A stretch of 60,067 nt of DNA from Bacteroidales bacterium. GTDB lineage: Bacteria; Bacteroidota; Bacteroidia; Bacteroidales; GCA-2748055. This document shows, piece after piece, positions 7,074-16,220 of the stretch. Under the pieces are notes generated by a model, which was not told where the DNA came from, did not search any database, and was given only the letters and a program-made list of their open reading frames with translations. Position 1 is the stretch's first letter, and every line of letters begins with the position of its first letter. The stretch lies in the NCBI GenBank assembly GCA_023138875.1, contig JAGLOO010000033.1:1-60067 (forward strand), in the 5' to 3' direction. The translations under genes and the position numbers were made by a program.

Positions 7074-8237
7074 TCAATCGATAAACAAGATGCAGGCCGG
7101 AGCGGGAACGTTGATGGTATGTTCGGTGGATGTCAACAAACCTGTCTTCCGGTCAATCCGGTACAATTGGATCTCATCTGATCTTTGCCCGGCAACCAGG
7201 AGGAAACTGCCATCCGGTTCAATATTAAAATCCCGGGGCCATTCCGGAACATCTTTTACAACCTGGATCCTGGTTGCAGCTCCATCATTTTCTACCCGAA
7301 ATACTGCGATGCTGCTGAAATCACCCCGGGTTGAGGCATACACATATTTGCCATTGGGATGCATGCGTACGGCAGCCGGGTATTTACTGCCTGTGTACGA
7401 ATCAGCTTCTGTACTTTCCGTATTTAATGCGGTCAGGATTCCATTATCCATGTCATAGCTACAGGCGGTCAAAGTTGAATTGAGTTCATTGACCACATAA
7501 ACAAATTTTCCGGTTGGGTGGAAGGCCAGGTGGCGCGGACCAGATCCAGGCTTCAGTTTGAAGAAGTTCTGCTCAGGATTCGGCGTCAGGATCCCTGAAT
7601 CATGATCAAATTTATAAACCAGTACCTTATCTGAACCCAGGTCGGGAGATAACAGGTAATTCTCTTCAGGGTCAAGGGAAACGTAATGCGTATGCGGTCC
7701 TTTTTGCCTGCTTTCAACAGGTCCCGAACCGGTGCTCTGGACCGCACTGGAGGCCTGCTGGATCATTCCATTTTCCGAAATCGGGAATGCAACCACATTT
7801 CCACTCGTATAGTTGGCTGTGAACAGGAAAGTGCCCTCTTTGCTGCAATGCACGTGGCAGGGTCCTGCTCCCTCACTGGACTGGCTGTTCATCAGTTCCA
7901 GTTTATTGTTGTCCTGGTCAACCTTAAAAGAACTTACGGTCTTGTGATTTGTGGCCGGATCTGAAACTTCATTGTTGATCGCGTAGAGGTATTTTCTGTC
8001 AGGCGAAAATGCCAGGTAGGAAGGACCTCTCGCCCCGGCAAAGGAATCAATAACCACAAACTGACTTGATCTGAGGTCCAGTTCACAAAGAAAAATGGAA
8101 TATTCCAGGCTTCCATCTGATGAACCCACATAAAACTTGATGTTGTCCGTGTCTTCGGTTGAACCAGTACAATTAATAACCAACAGTGCCGATAGCAAGA
8201 TGAAGGTCGAGCTATAAAATGTTTTTAGTATCCTCAT
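7074..8237 (-). CDS. lactonase-type seven-bladed beta-propeller lipoprotein
   Basis: A 387-residue protein of the 6-phosphogluconolactonase (YbhE/Pgl) propeller family. Repeated motifs such as GPSYLAFSPDRKYLYA, GPRHLAFHPTGKFVYVVNE and RMHPNGKYVYAS mark the blades. A signal peptide ending in LLVINC gives a lipoprotein Cys at residue 23, so it should be anchored outside the cytoplasm. That is unlike the cytoplasmic Pgl, so an exported lactone such as an aldonolactone is a more likely substrate than 6-phosphogluconolactone. It is the last gene of the xylose/uronate block, 65 bases after xylA. The family is clear; the reaction is inferred. Confidence 0.8.
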   Translation of the reverse strand: MRILKTFYSSTFILLSALLVINCTGSTEDTDNIKFYVGSSDGSLEYSIFLCELDLRSSQFVVIDSFAGARGPSYLAFSPDRKYLYAINNEVSDPATNHKTVSSFKVDQDNNKLELMNSQSSEGAGPCHVHCSKEGTFLFTANYTSGNVVAFPISENGMIQQASSAVQSTGSGPVESRQKGPHTHYVSLDPEENYLLSPDLGSDKVLVYKFDHDSGILTPNPEQNFFKLKPGSGPRHLAFHPTGKFVYVVNELNSTLTACSYDMDNGILTALNTESTEADSYTGSKYPAAVRMHPNGKYVYASTRGDFSSIAVFRVENDGAATRIQVVKDVPEWPRDFNIEPDGSFLLVAGQRSDEIQLYRIDRKTGLLTSTEHTINVPAPACILFID

Positions 8238-8302
8238 GACTTTCTAAATTTTTACTTTTTATTTTTCCAACTTTGGTCTTTCGGAGTGTTGTCCATCCTG
8301 AT

Positions 8303-9634
8303 CTATTTTATGTATTGATTGATAATGGCTTCATAGAGCTCCTGTTTTCCGGAGATCTGCCTGGGTTCTCCCTGGGATTTTGCCAGTTCGCTCAGTTCTT
8401 CGAGGGATAACGCTCCATTCTCAAACTTTGCTCCATGACCGGAATCGAAGGAGGCGTAGCGATCGGCTTTTATCTTTTTGTAGGATGATTTCTTAAGCAG
8501 ATCCAGGGTGATCTCAAAGGCCCTGGCAAATATATCCATACCGGCAATATGGGCGATAAAGATATCCTCCATATCGGTGCTGTTGCGCCTGGTTTTTGCA
8601 TCAAAATTGATGCCCCCGGATGTGAATCCACCACCATCCACAATGACCAGCATGGATTCAATCAATTCGTAGAGGTTGATGGGGAACTGGTCCGTATCCC
8701 ATCCATTCTGGTAATCGCCCCTGTTGGCATCAATGGAACAGAAAAGGTCATTGTCAACCGCAACCTGAAGTTCGTGCTGGAAGGTGTGCCCTGCCAGGGT
8801 GGCATGGTTCACTTCAATATTCATCTTGAAATCTCCGGCCAGACCATACTTATTCAGGAATCCAATCACTGTAGCCGTGTCGAAATCATACTGGTGTTTG
8901 GTGGGCTCCATGGGTTTTGGTTCAATCAGGAATGGCCCTGTGAAACCTTTGCTGCGCGCATAATCTTTGGCCATATGGAGGAACTGTGCCAGGTGCTCCT
9001 GCTCGCGCTTCATGTTGGTATTGAGCAGGGACATGTATCCTTCACGACCACCCCAGAATACATAGTTTTCACCGTCCAATGCAATGGTAGCATCCAGGGC
9101 ATTCTTCACCTGTGTGGCCACCCAGGGTAGTACGTTGAAGTCTGGATTTGTGGCTGCTCCGTTCATATAACGCGGATTGGAAAAGACATTGGCAGTACCC
9201 CATAACAGCTTCACTCCTGAATCAGACTGTTTCTTTTTAGCGAATTCCACCATGGTCTGCATATTGGATTCATACTCACCCACGGAATTACCTTCTGAGA
9301 TCACATCGATATCATGGAAGCAGTAGTAGGGAGCTCCTACCTTGGTGATGAACTCGAAGGCCGCATCCATCTTATTCTTTGCCCGCTCTATGTCATTGTT
9401 GCCTGTGGCCCATGGAAAAATCTGTGTGCCCGGTCCAAAAGGATCTTCTCCGGTTCCGCAGAAAGTGTGCCAGTAGGCAATAGCAAAACGCATGTGTTCC
9501 TTCATGGTCTTTCCGGCAACCACTTTATCCTCATCATAGAATTTAAAGGCCAGTGGATTGTCTGAATCCCTGCCTTCATATTTGATCTTTCCGACCCCCG
9601 GGAAATACTCTTTGTTTCCTATTAGATATTCCAT
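8303..9634 (-). CDS. xylA: xylose isomerase
   Basis: A 443-residue xylose isomerase converting D-xylose to D-xylulose in the cytoplasm. The start at 9634 is chosen because [20 protein letters not shown] is the conserved N-terminus and a longer frame would run into xylB. The catalytic His-Asp pair lies in CFHDID (H107, D110). The metal-binding Glu/Asp/His residues are seen in [30 protein letters not shown] and SIDANRGD. It lies 28 bases downstream of xylB, so the two are almost certainly co-transcribed. Length and motifs match family norms. Confidence 0.96.
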   Translation of the reverse strand: MEYLIGNKEYFPGVGKIKYEGRDSDNPLAFKFYDEDKVVAGKTMKEHMRFAIAYWHTFCGTGEDPFGPGTQIFPWATGNNDIERAKNKMDAAFEFITKVGAPYYCFHDIDVISEGNSVGEYESNMQTMVEFAKKKQSDSGVKLLWGTANVFSNPRYMNGAATNPDFNVLPWVATQVKNALDATIALDGENYVFWGGREGYMSLLNTNMKREQEHLAQFLHMAKDYARSKGFTGPFLIEPKPMEPTKHQYDFDTATVIGFLNKYGLAGDFKMNIEVNHATLAGHTFQHELQVAVDNDLFCSIDANRGDYQNGWDTDQFPINLYELIESMLVIVDGGGFTSGGINFDAKTRRNSTDMEDIFIAHIAGMDIFARAFEITLDLLKKSSYKKIKADRYASFDSGHGAKFENGALSLEELSELAKSQGEPRQISGKQELYEAIINQYIK

Positions 9635-9662
9635 TGCATATAAATCTATAGTTGTTTGTTTT

Positions 9663-11156
9663 CTAACTCTTTTTAATGCAAAGCTCCAGCACTTTCTTCC
9701 AGTGATGGAATGCTTCAGAGTATTGCTCACTGTTTTTTCCACTGGGTTCCACAACCATCATTTTGTTAAGGTTTTCGAATGCCTCTTCGAATGAGCCAAA
9801 GGTGCCCGATCCGATCCCTGCGCCGTTAGCCGCTCCGATGGAACCATCCGTATCATACAGTTCTATGGTAGCTCCTGAGATCTCTGCAAGGGTATCCCTG
9901 AAAACCGGACTCAGAAACATGTTGGCAAGACCTGCTCTGATCACCGTTGGATGGATTCCGATCTCTCTCATGATCTCCATTCCGTAATGCATGGCAAAAG
10001 CAACACCCTCCTGGGCTGCCCGCACCAGGTGTGCACTGCTGTGGATGTTAAAATTGATGTTTGTTACAGTAGCACCCACATTCAGATTTCCCAGCATTCG
10101 TTCAGCTCCGTTACCAAAGGGAAGCATGAGCAGTCCTTCTGAGCCGATGGAGGCTTCCATTGCCAGGTCATTGAGGGCGGGATAATTCATCTCCTGCTGG
10201 GCCAGATGCTGTTTAAGCCAGGAATACTGAATACCAGTTCCGTTGATGCAAAGCAGCACACCAAGCCTGTTTAGCTCGGGACTGTGATTTACATGGGCAA
10301 AGGTATTGACCCTGCTGTGGGGATCATACTTTACTTCATCGCTTACCCCGTAGACAACACCTGAAGTGCCTGCAGTAGCTGCGATCTCGCCGGGTTTGAG
10401 CACATTCAGTGAAAAGGCATTGTTGGGCTGATCACCCGCCCTGTATGAAATCTGGATCCCGGGTACGAGCCCAAGTTCTTCAGCCGCATCTGAAGAGAGC
10501 CTTCCCTGCTCAGAAAAAGTGGGAACAATATCAGGGATCAGGTGTTCATGGATCCCGTAATATTCAAACAGGAAATTAGCAATGGAATTTTCCTGGAAAT
10601 CCCACATAATTCCTTCAGATAGTCCCGATATGGTAGTATTGATTTCACCTGTAAGCTTCATGGCGATATAATCTCCCGGCAACATGAATTTATAGGCTTT
10701 TTCATAGATCTCCGGTTCATTCATGATTACCCAACTCAGCTTGGAGGCGGTAAAATTCCCCGGTGAGTTAAGCAGGTGGGAGAGACACTTTTCTTCACCA
10801 ATGGATTTCATTGCGTGATCTCCATGGCCAACAGCCCTTGAGTCGCACCAGATAATGGAAGATCGGAGCAGTTTATGATCTTTATCCACCAGCACCAGGC
10901 CATGCATCTGGTAAGCAATACCGATGGCCTTGATAGAAGAAGGGTCAATCTCAGCGGACTGCAGAACATCATTGGTGGCCAGGATCAGGTTGGCCCACCA
11001 CTGTTCGGGATTCTGTTCGGCCCAATCTGGCCTGGGGGCATCGATCTTCATCTCTTTTTTGGGATGGAAAGCTGAAGCGATGGATCGACCGGTTTCCACG
11101 TCGATCAAACTTGCTTTTACTGACGAACTTCCCACATCATAACCCAGTAAATACAT
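9663..11156 (-). CDS. xylB: xylulokinase
   Basis: A 497-residue FGGY-family kinase that phosphorylates D-xylulose to xylulose 5-phosphate. The N-terminal phosphate-binding segment is [17 protein letters not shown]. The substrate region MHGLVLVD and the C-terminal ATP-site stretch ([14 protein letters not shown] and GAANGAG) are typical of XylB. The start at 11156 gives the conserved N-terminus; an earlier in-frame start would add seven residues. The gene is followed closely by xylA. A perfect 12-base palindrome overlapping a TAACTTTG -7-like element lies 36 bases upstream, so the xylB-xylA pair may have its own promoter inside the larger block. Confidence 0.93.
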   Translation of the reverse strand: MYLLGYDVGSSSVKASLIDVETGRSIASAFHPKKEMKIDAPRPDWAEQNPEQWWANLILATNDVLQSAEIDPSSIKAIGIAYQMHGLVLVDKDHKLLRSSIIWCDSRAVGHGDHAMKSIGEEKCLSHLLNSPGNFTASKLSWVIMNEPEIYEKAYKFMLPGDYIAMKLTGEINTTISGLSEGIMWDFQENSIANFLFEYYGIHEHLIPDIVPTFSEQGRLSSDAAEELGLVPGIQISYRAGDQPNNAFSLNVLKPGEIAATAGTSGVVYGVSDEVKYDPHSRVNTFAHVNHSPELNRLGVLLCINGTGIQYSWLKQHLAQQEMNYPALNDLAMEASIGSEGLLMLPFGNGAERMLGNLNVGATVTNINFNIHSSAHLVRAAQEGVAFAMHYGMEIMREIGIHPTVIRAGLANMFLSPVFRDTLAEISGATIELYDTDGSIGAANGAGIGSGTFGSFEEAFENLNKMMVVEPSGKNSEQYSEAFHHWKKVLELCIKKS

Positions 11157-11187
11157 AGTCAAATAGTTTAAAATCAAAAGTTAGAAA

Positions 11188-11203
11188 CAAAGTTAACGTT
11201 AAC
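11188..11203 (-). promoter_or_regulatory. candidate xylB promoter element overlapping a 12-bp palindrome
   Basis: The perfect palindrome GTTAACGTTAAC (11192-11203) with a central CG is typical in form of LacI-family operators. On the minus strand it overlaps TAACTTTG (11188-11195), a match to the Bacteroidota -7 consensus. It lies in the 57-base gap between the histidine kinase gene and xylB. It differs from the 18-bp sites upstream of the kdu and aldolase genes, so a different regulator is implied. No convincing -33 element was found. Confidence 0.45.
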
Positions 11204-11213
11204 AATATGCTAA

Positions 11214-12455
11214 CTATACGGGTGAGGGCAGAGTAATGATAAAGGTGGATCCGGCTCCTGGAAGGCTTGTTACCCGGATTTTGCCATTATTCAATATCAG
11301 GAATTCCTGGCATACCAGCAAACCAAGACCGGTCCCCGTTTCTCCTGCTGTACCGGCTGTGCTTTTACTCTTCTCAAAGGAAAACAGTGCTTTTATCTTA
11401 TCCTCCGGAATACCAACTCCTGAGTCTTTGATACTGATGTCAACAAATCCATTCTGTTTGATTGCAGAAAATGTGACCTGGCCTCTCTCGCCTGTAAATT
11501 TGATGGCATTGTTGACCAGATTCCTGAGAATTGTGTGGAGCATTCTCTGGTCTGTATAAACCTCCAATCCAGGATCAATCCTGTTTTCAAATTGGATCTG
11601 TTTATTTTTAGCCTGGAGAGAAAGAAGCTCTATAATCTCAGAGATCAGATCTGCAATCCCAATGGTGACCGGATCAATTTTAATGATTTTGATCTGTGCC
11701 CTGGCCCATTCAAGAAGATTGAAGAGGAGATCATATGCAGATGTTGATGAACTATGGATGAGTTCAAGGTATTCCTGGACTTGTATGTCCTCGAGGTTCT
11801 TATAATCATCCTTTAGCAAATCGGAGAATCCAATGATGGATTGAAAGGGGTTTTTCAAGTCATGAGCAATGATCGAAAAGAGCCGGTCTTTCCTGGCGTT
11901 TAGCTTCCGCAGTTGATCACGCTGGGATTCCAGCTTATACTTCTGTTGCTTGATCTGGAGATCTGCCTTTTTTAACCCGGTGATATCAGAATCGATCAGG
12001 AAGAGCGAACTTATCTCCCCATCCTCTGCAAGAATAGGTGTGATGTTGGTTTGATACCAGACATCATTCCCTTCGGTATCCAGGGTCCTTGAACTATACG
12101 TATAGGGTTTTCTGGTATTATTGATCTGTTCCAGGATTTCAACTATGTTTTCGTTTGAAGAGTTTTCCCTCAGGTTTACACCATTTTTATCGACAAACTC
12201 TTTCATAGTACCACCATACCTCACCTCAAATCCCCTGTTCACCCATTCAAAATTCCCGTTCCCGTTCATGATAACCACCACGTTTTCAGTTCCGCTGGCC
12301 ACCTTTGAAAGCTGTTCAAGGCGCTTTTTATTTGCCTTCTGACTTGTAATATCCCGGCCGTAAAGGATTGACATTATCAGCAGGCCAATAACAGCCATGG
12401 CCATAAGCAACCAGGGAAACCAGAAGGAGAATTGCAGGGCAACTACAAACAGCAT
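11214..12455 (-). CDS. membrane PAS-domain sensor histidine kinase (orphan)
   Basis: A 413-residue kinase. Residues ~8-32 form a membrane segment, ~45-160 a PAS domain (NGNGNFEWVNRGFEVRYGG; IDSDITGLKKAD), then a coiled coil and a HisKA domain with the phospho-acceptor His in SIIAHDLKNPFQ (H198). The ATPase domain has the N box (NLVNNAIKF), DSGVGIP and GTGLGL. All catalytic motifs look intact. No response regulator gene is in the window. It sits 20 bases after the TRAP large permease gene and 57 bases before xylB. Its ligand is unknown; a role in sensing the transported substrate is only suggested by position. Confidence 0.88.
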   Translation of the reverse strand: MLFVVALQFSFWFPWLLMAMAVIGLLIMSILYGRDITSQKANKKRLEQLSKVASGTENVVVIMNGNGNFEWVNRGFEVRYGGTMKEFVDKNGVNLRENSSNENIVEILEQINNTRKPYTYSSRTLDTEGNDVWYQTNITPILAEDGEISSLFLIDSDITGLKKADLQIKQQKYKLESQRDQLRKLNARKDRLFSIIAHDLKNPFQSIIGFSDLLKDDYKNLEDIQVQEYLELIHSSSTSAYDLLFNLLEWARAQIKIIKIDPVTIGIADLISEIIELLSLQAKNKQIQFENRIDPGLEVYTDQRMLHTILRNLVNNAIKFTGERGQVTFSAIKQNGFVDISIKDSGVGIPEDKIKALFSFEKSKSTAGTAGETGTGLGLLVCQEFLILNNGKIRVTSLPGAGSTFIITLPSPV

Positions 12456-12475
12456 ATGCTAAAAATAGTAATTTA

Positions 12476-13933
12476 TTATTTCATCAACAGATTTGGAAGC
12501 CAGAGACTGATGGACGGTATGTAGGTTACCAGCATTAACACAATGATCATGACCAGGAACATGGGGAGCAACGGTCTGATAACCTGTTCAATCTTTAGTT
12601 TTGCAATGCTGCATCCAATGAAAAGGACTGAACCTACCGGTGGTGTACACAGCCCCACACAAAGGTTAAGCACCATGATGATCCCGAAATGAATGGGATC
12701 CATGCCCAGCTGTGTGGTCACGATGGGCAGAAAGATCGGGGTAAAGATCAATACAGCAGGTGTCATGTCCATGAAAATTCCCACAAACAGAAGAATGAAG
12801 TTGATGATTAGCAGGATCACAAAAGGATTATCGCTCAGGCTTATTAACCCGGCGCTTACATCCTGGGGGATGTTTTCATAGGCCAAGATCCATGACATGC
12901 CTATGCTGGTTGCAACAAGTAACAAAACCATGCAGGTAGTTCTGATCGATCTCAGAATGATGGTGGGTAAATCCCTCAGTGTGATCTCCTTGTAGATCAG
13001 GGCCAGTATCAGTGCGTACAGAACTGCTACAGCGGATGCCTCAGTGGCAGTGAAGTAACCGGCCACGATCCCGCCGATGACGATAACGAGCATCAGCAAT
13101 GAAGGAAAGGCATCGATGAATTTTCTGAAGGCAAACTTAAAGTAGTCCCAGTTTTTAGCTGATTTGTAGATTGCACCAGCCAGTGCCAGGCTGAGCAGAC
13201 CATATACCACCGATGTAAATAGGGTAGTGGAGGCATTGGTATGTAACGCTTTGAGTCCGATCCCGGCACCCAGAAGTATCAGTGATAGCAACAGGATTTT
13301 ACCAAGGGTTTTTAATAGGCCTGTAATTCCTTTGTTTTTGAAAACCATCATGGACATGGCTACCAGCATGATGCTAACTCCGGTAAGGATACCGGGGATA
13401 TATCCAGCCAGGAACAGGGCAGTGATGGATGCGCCGCCGCTGGCCAGTGAATAGATGATCAGGATGTTACTGGGGGGGATGGTCAGTCCGGTGGTGGCCG
13501 ATGTTATATTCACTGCAGCACTGAATCTTTCATCGTATCCTTCTTTTTTCATCTCCGGCCCCATAATGCTTCCTATGGCGGAGGTTGCGGCAGCAGCGGA
13601 ACCTGAAATGGCGCCAAACAACATGTTGGCAATGACATTTACAAATGCCAGACCTGCAGGCAGCCTTCCCACAAGAACACGTGCAAAATTAATCAGTCTC
13701 TGTGCAATACCACCGCTGTTCATAATGAATCCCGCCAGTACAAAAAACGGAATGGCAAGGAGTGCAAAACTATCGAGACCTGTTGCCATGCGGTGGGCAT
13801 AGGTTGTAAACGCCGGAAGAGCATCTATGGACATGAGCATGGTGAGGATCCCGGCGATACCGATACTGAAAGCAATGGGAACTCCTATAACCAGAAGGAT
13901 GATAAAACTGAGGACGAGGACAAGGACTTCCAT
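12476..13933 (-). CDS. dctM: TRAP transporter large permease subunit, enlarged by an internal insertion
   Basis: A 485-residue DctM-type subunit that forms the Na+-coupled channel of a tripartite TRAP importer. Family motifs are GAISGSAAAATSAIGSIMGPEM, TGLTIPPSNILIIYS and the C-terminal GLCTPPVGSVLF. Usual DctM length is about 425-430 residues. The excess is a ~60-residue hydrophobic insertion between the two halves (about residues 205-265) that could add two membrane helices. The gene begins one base after the DctQ stop codon. It would import a sugar acid, consistent with the adjoining KDPG aldolase and kdu genes; the exact substrate is inferred. Confidence 0.92.
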   Translation of the reverse strand: MEVLVLVLSFIILLVIGVPIAFSIGIAGILTMLMSIDALPAFTTYAHRMATGLDSFALLAIPFFVLAGFIMNSGGIAQRLINFARVLVGRLPAGLAFVNVIANMLFGAISGSAAAATSAIGSIMGPEMKKEGYDERFSAAVNITSATTGLTIPPSNILIIYSLASGGASITALFLAGYIPGILTGVSIMLVAMSMMVFKNKGITGLLKTLGKILLLSLILLGAGIGLKALHTNASTTLFTSVVYGLLSLALAGAIYKSAKNWDYFKFAFRKFIDAFPSLLMLVIVIGGIVAGYFTATEASAVAVLYALILALIYKEITLRDLPTIILRSIRTTCMVLLLVATSIGMSWILAYENIPQDVSAGLISLSDNPFVILLIINFILLFVGIFMDMTPAVLIFTPIFLPIVTTQLGMDPIHFGIIMVLNLCVGLCTPPVGSVLFIGCSIAKLKIEQVIRPLLPMFLVMIIVLMLVTYIPSISLWLPNLLMK

Positions 13934-13934
13934 T

Positions 13935-14408
13935 CTATCTGGATTTGTTTATTTCGACCATATGGAATACTTCGTAAAACATGATGATCAGTCCGCTTAT
14001 GGGGAGAACGATATACACATATCCCAGGGGTAATTGAAGTGCGACTGATTTCACCTGCAATACAAACCGGGTGTACATCAGGATTACTCCTCCAATGACC
14101 ATGACGAAAAGTGCAAATAGAAATACAAGGGTATGGATGATATATTGTAATCGCTTTTGTCTTGCGGGAGGTGATCGTTGCAACAGGATGTCAATGGCCA
14201 GGTGCTCTTTCTTTCCTGATACATATGCAGCTCCAAGCACTCCAACCCAGATCAGGAGGAAGCCAGCCAGTTCATCGGTAAAAGAGCTGGGGGAGCTAAG
14301 GAGATAACGGCTGAAGACCTGCCAGAGCACATCAATGACCAGAACGGACATCAGGATTACCATGGTGACCTCCAGGACCTTGTTCAATGTATGCTGAAAT
14401 TTTATCAT
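13935..14408 (-). CDS. dctQ: TRAP transporter small permease subunit
   Basis: A 157-residue, four-helix DctQ protein, the scaffold subunit that pairs with DctM. Typical segments are QVFSRYLLSSPSSFTDELAG and the AAYVSGKKEHLAID stretch between helices 2 and 3. The ATG at 14408, preceded by GGAAAG, is preferred to a GTG five codons upstream. It lies between dctP and dctM with almost no spacing, giving a complete dctPQM set. Confidence 0.92.
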   Translation of the reverse strand: MIKFQHTLNKVLEVTMVILMSVLVIDVLWQVFSRYLLSSPSSFTDELAGFLLIWVGVLGAAYVSGKKEHLAIDILLQRSPPARQKRLQYIIHTLVFLFALFVMVIGGVILMYTRFVLQVKSVALQLPLGYVYIVLPISGLIIMFYEVFHMVEINKSR

Positions 14409-14429
14409 AATTTGACTTTCCACTTTTGA

Positions 14430-15407
14430 CTATTCCACCGCTCTGATCCGGATGATTAAATCATAAATACTTTCATTGTCCCTGTAGGACTCAATCAGTG
14501 GTTCTACCTTTTTTGCAAAGGGTTCTTTATCTGGATAGGTAACAGATACACCGGCCTGCTCTACGATCTCCAGGGATTCCTTTTCGGATTCAGCCCACAA
14601 TTTGCGCTGCACGGGAACAGATTCGTCAGCGGCCTGTTGCAGCCATTCTCTTTCCTGGTCTGTGAGTTTTTGCCATACCTTCTGACTGACAATCAGTACA
14701 TCCGGTACCATGGTATGTTCGTTCAGGCTGTAGTACTTGCAAACCTCATAGTGATGGCTGGTACAGAAACTGGGAGGATTGTTCTCAGCTCCGTCCACCA
14801 CACCGCTTTGAAGGGCCGTATAGAGTTCTCCCCAGGAGATAGGGGTGGGTCCCCCTCCCTGGGCTTTTACCATTTCCATGGCTGTGATGCTTTTCATAAC
14901 CCTGATTTTCAGTCCTTTCAGGTCGTCAGGATGGTTTACCGGCCGGTCAATGGTATAGAAACTTCTACTACCGGCATCGTAAAAACACAATCCCCTGATC
15001 CAGAAAGGTATTGTACGCAGTAGCAGGTCATCTCCGATCTCACCATCGAGCACCTTGAAGGCATGCTCCTTTGAACGAAATACATAGGGTAATCCCAGGA
15101 CCTTGAAATCTTCGATAAAACTCTCCAATACTGCTGCCGAAACCTTGGTGATGGCCAGACTCCCGATCTGTAGCAACTCCACGCATTGTTGTTCGGAGCC
15201 CAGCTGGCCGCTGGGATAGATATCAATGGTCAGTGCGCCGTCCGATATTTCTTTGCATCGGTCGGTCATGAATACCATGGCATTATGAACTGGATGGGAA
15301 GGATCAAGGCTATGTGCCAGTTTCAGGACACGACCCTGTTGCTGTTGCCTGCAGCTAATGAGCAGCAATGCAGATAAAAAGAAAATTAGAATGGATCTGA
15401 TATTCAT
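14430..15407 (-). CDS. dctP: TRAP transporter solute-binding lipoprotein
   Basis: A 325-residue DctP-family binding protein. The signal peptide ends in LLLISC, so the mature protein is lipid-anchored at Cys19 rather than freely soluble in the periplasm. The family motifs are LKLAHSLDPSHPVHNAM at the N-terminus and LKGLKIRVMKSITAMEMVKAQGGGPTP in the middle, where the Arg of KIRV normally pairs with the substrate carboxylate. That points to an organic or sugar acid as ligand. It is placed 14 bases after the KDPG aldolase gene, so a uronate or keto-deoxy sugar acid is likely. Confidence 0.92.
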   Translation of the reverse strand: MNIRSILIFFLSALLLISCRQQQQGRVLKLAHSLDPSHPVHNAMVFMTDRCKEISDGALTIDIYPSGQLGSEQQCVELLQIGSLAITKVSAAVLESFIEDFKVLGLPYVFRSKEHAFKVLDGEIGDDLLLRTIPFWIRGLCFYDAGSRSFYTIDRPVNHPDDLKGLKIRVMKSITAMEMVKAQGGGPTPISWGELYTALQSGVVDGAENNPPSFCTSHHYEVCKYYSLNEHTMVPDVLIVSQKVWQKLTDQEREWLQQAADESVPVQRKLWAESEKESLEIVEQAGVSVTYPDKEPFAKKVEPLIESYRDNESIYDLIIRIRAVE

Positions 15408-15421
15408 CGGTTCGGATGGGA

Positions 15422-16084
15422 TTAGCTTCTGATTTCCAGGATGATCTCCAGGGATTCCCTGGATACCTGTTCAAGCTTCATAAAATCCCTGGTTTCTATG
15501 ATCTCTTTTGAAATGAGCTGGGATCCCATTCCTACACAGAAAGCTCCGGCATTGAACCATTCAGTCAGGTTCTCTACAGTGGGCGATACACCACCCGATG
15601 GCATGATGTTGGACCAGGGACAGGGACCCAGGAAAGCTTTCAGGAATTTGGCCCCCCCCACGGTTGGTCCGGGAAATAGTTTAACTACTTCTGCACCCAA
15701 CTCCTCAGCTTTGTTGATTTCAGAAGCAGTGGCGCATCCAGGGATCCAGAGAACTTTCCTCCGGTTGCAAACTTTTGCCATATCTTCATTGAGCAAGGGA
15801 GATACGATAAATTTTGCGCCCATCTGGATGTAAATGGAGCTTGTCCCTGCGTCCACAACAGTCCCAACACCCAGATCAAGGTCAGGTAATGTTTCCCGGC
15901 TCCATTTAACAAGCTCAGCAAAGAGCTCATGAGCAAAGTCCCCCCGGTTGGTGAATTCAAATAATTTCATTCCACCCCTGTAACAAGCTGAGATGACCTC
16001 TTTACAAATTTCAATATCTGGGTGGTAATAGAGTGGGATTGCCCCAATTTCCCTCATTTTCAGTGCTATGTCCAGTCTTTTCAT
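15422..16084 (-). CDS. eda: KDPG/KHG-type aldolase
   Basis: A 220-residue class I aldolase that splits 2-keto-3-deoxy-6-phosphogluconate into pyruvate and glyceraldehyde 3-phosphate. The Schiff-base Lys is in AEVVKLFPGP (K135) and the general acid/base Glu in LFEFTNRGD (E43). The start at 16084 is preferred; another ATG lies two codons upstream. It heads the run of genes eda-dctP-dctQ-dctM-histidine kinase. An 18-bp palindrome identical to that upstream of the LacI-kdu operon lies 8 bases before the start codon, so the same regulator should control both. A TATCTTTA on the minus strand (16118-16125) is a possible -7 element. Confidence 0.93.
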   Translation of the reverse strand: MKRLDIALKMREIGAIPLYYHPDIEICKEVISACYRGGMKLFEFTNRGDFAHELFAELVKWSRETLPDLDLGVGTVVDAGTSSIYIQMGAKFIVSPLLNEDMAKVCNRRKVLWIPGCATASEINKAEELGAEVVKLFPGPTVGGAKFLKAFLGPCPWSNIMPSGGVSPTVENLTEWFNAGAFCVGMGSQLISKEIIETRDFMKLEQVSRESLEIILEIRS

Positions 16085-16091
16085 GTGCATA

Positions 16092-16109
16092 TGTACAATC
16101 GATTGCGCA
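16092..16109. promoter_or_regulatory. 18-bp palindromic LacI-type operator upstream of the KDPG aldolase gene
   Basis: The sequence TGTACAATCGATTGCGCA has a central CG and nearly symmetric halves, the form of LacI-family operators. It is identical, base for base, to the site at 20603-20620 upstream of the LacI gene. It lies between a candidate -7 element (16118-16125, minus strand) and the aldolase start codon at 16084, a position that would block transcription start or clearance. Confidence 0.75.
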
Positions 16110-16220
16110 GTTAAAAGTAAAGATAATTTAATAAAGATTAAAGATAAATTATTAATCCTGATTGATGCCTGTTCTATTAAAAACGAAATGAAGTTGGCTG
16201 GACCAGTAAGGTTTAGATTA

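Noticed and set aside
6955-7458. 167-codon plus-strand frame
   Set aside because: Most of it is antisense to the lactonase-like gene and it lacks protein-like features.
8549-9130. 193-codon plus-strand frame
   Set aside because: It is antisense to xylA, whose catalytic motifs are clear.
9635-9754. 40-residue N-terminal extension of xylose isomerase
   Set aside because: It overlaps the end of xylB and is not part of the conserved family N-terminus.
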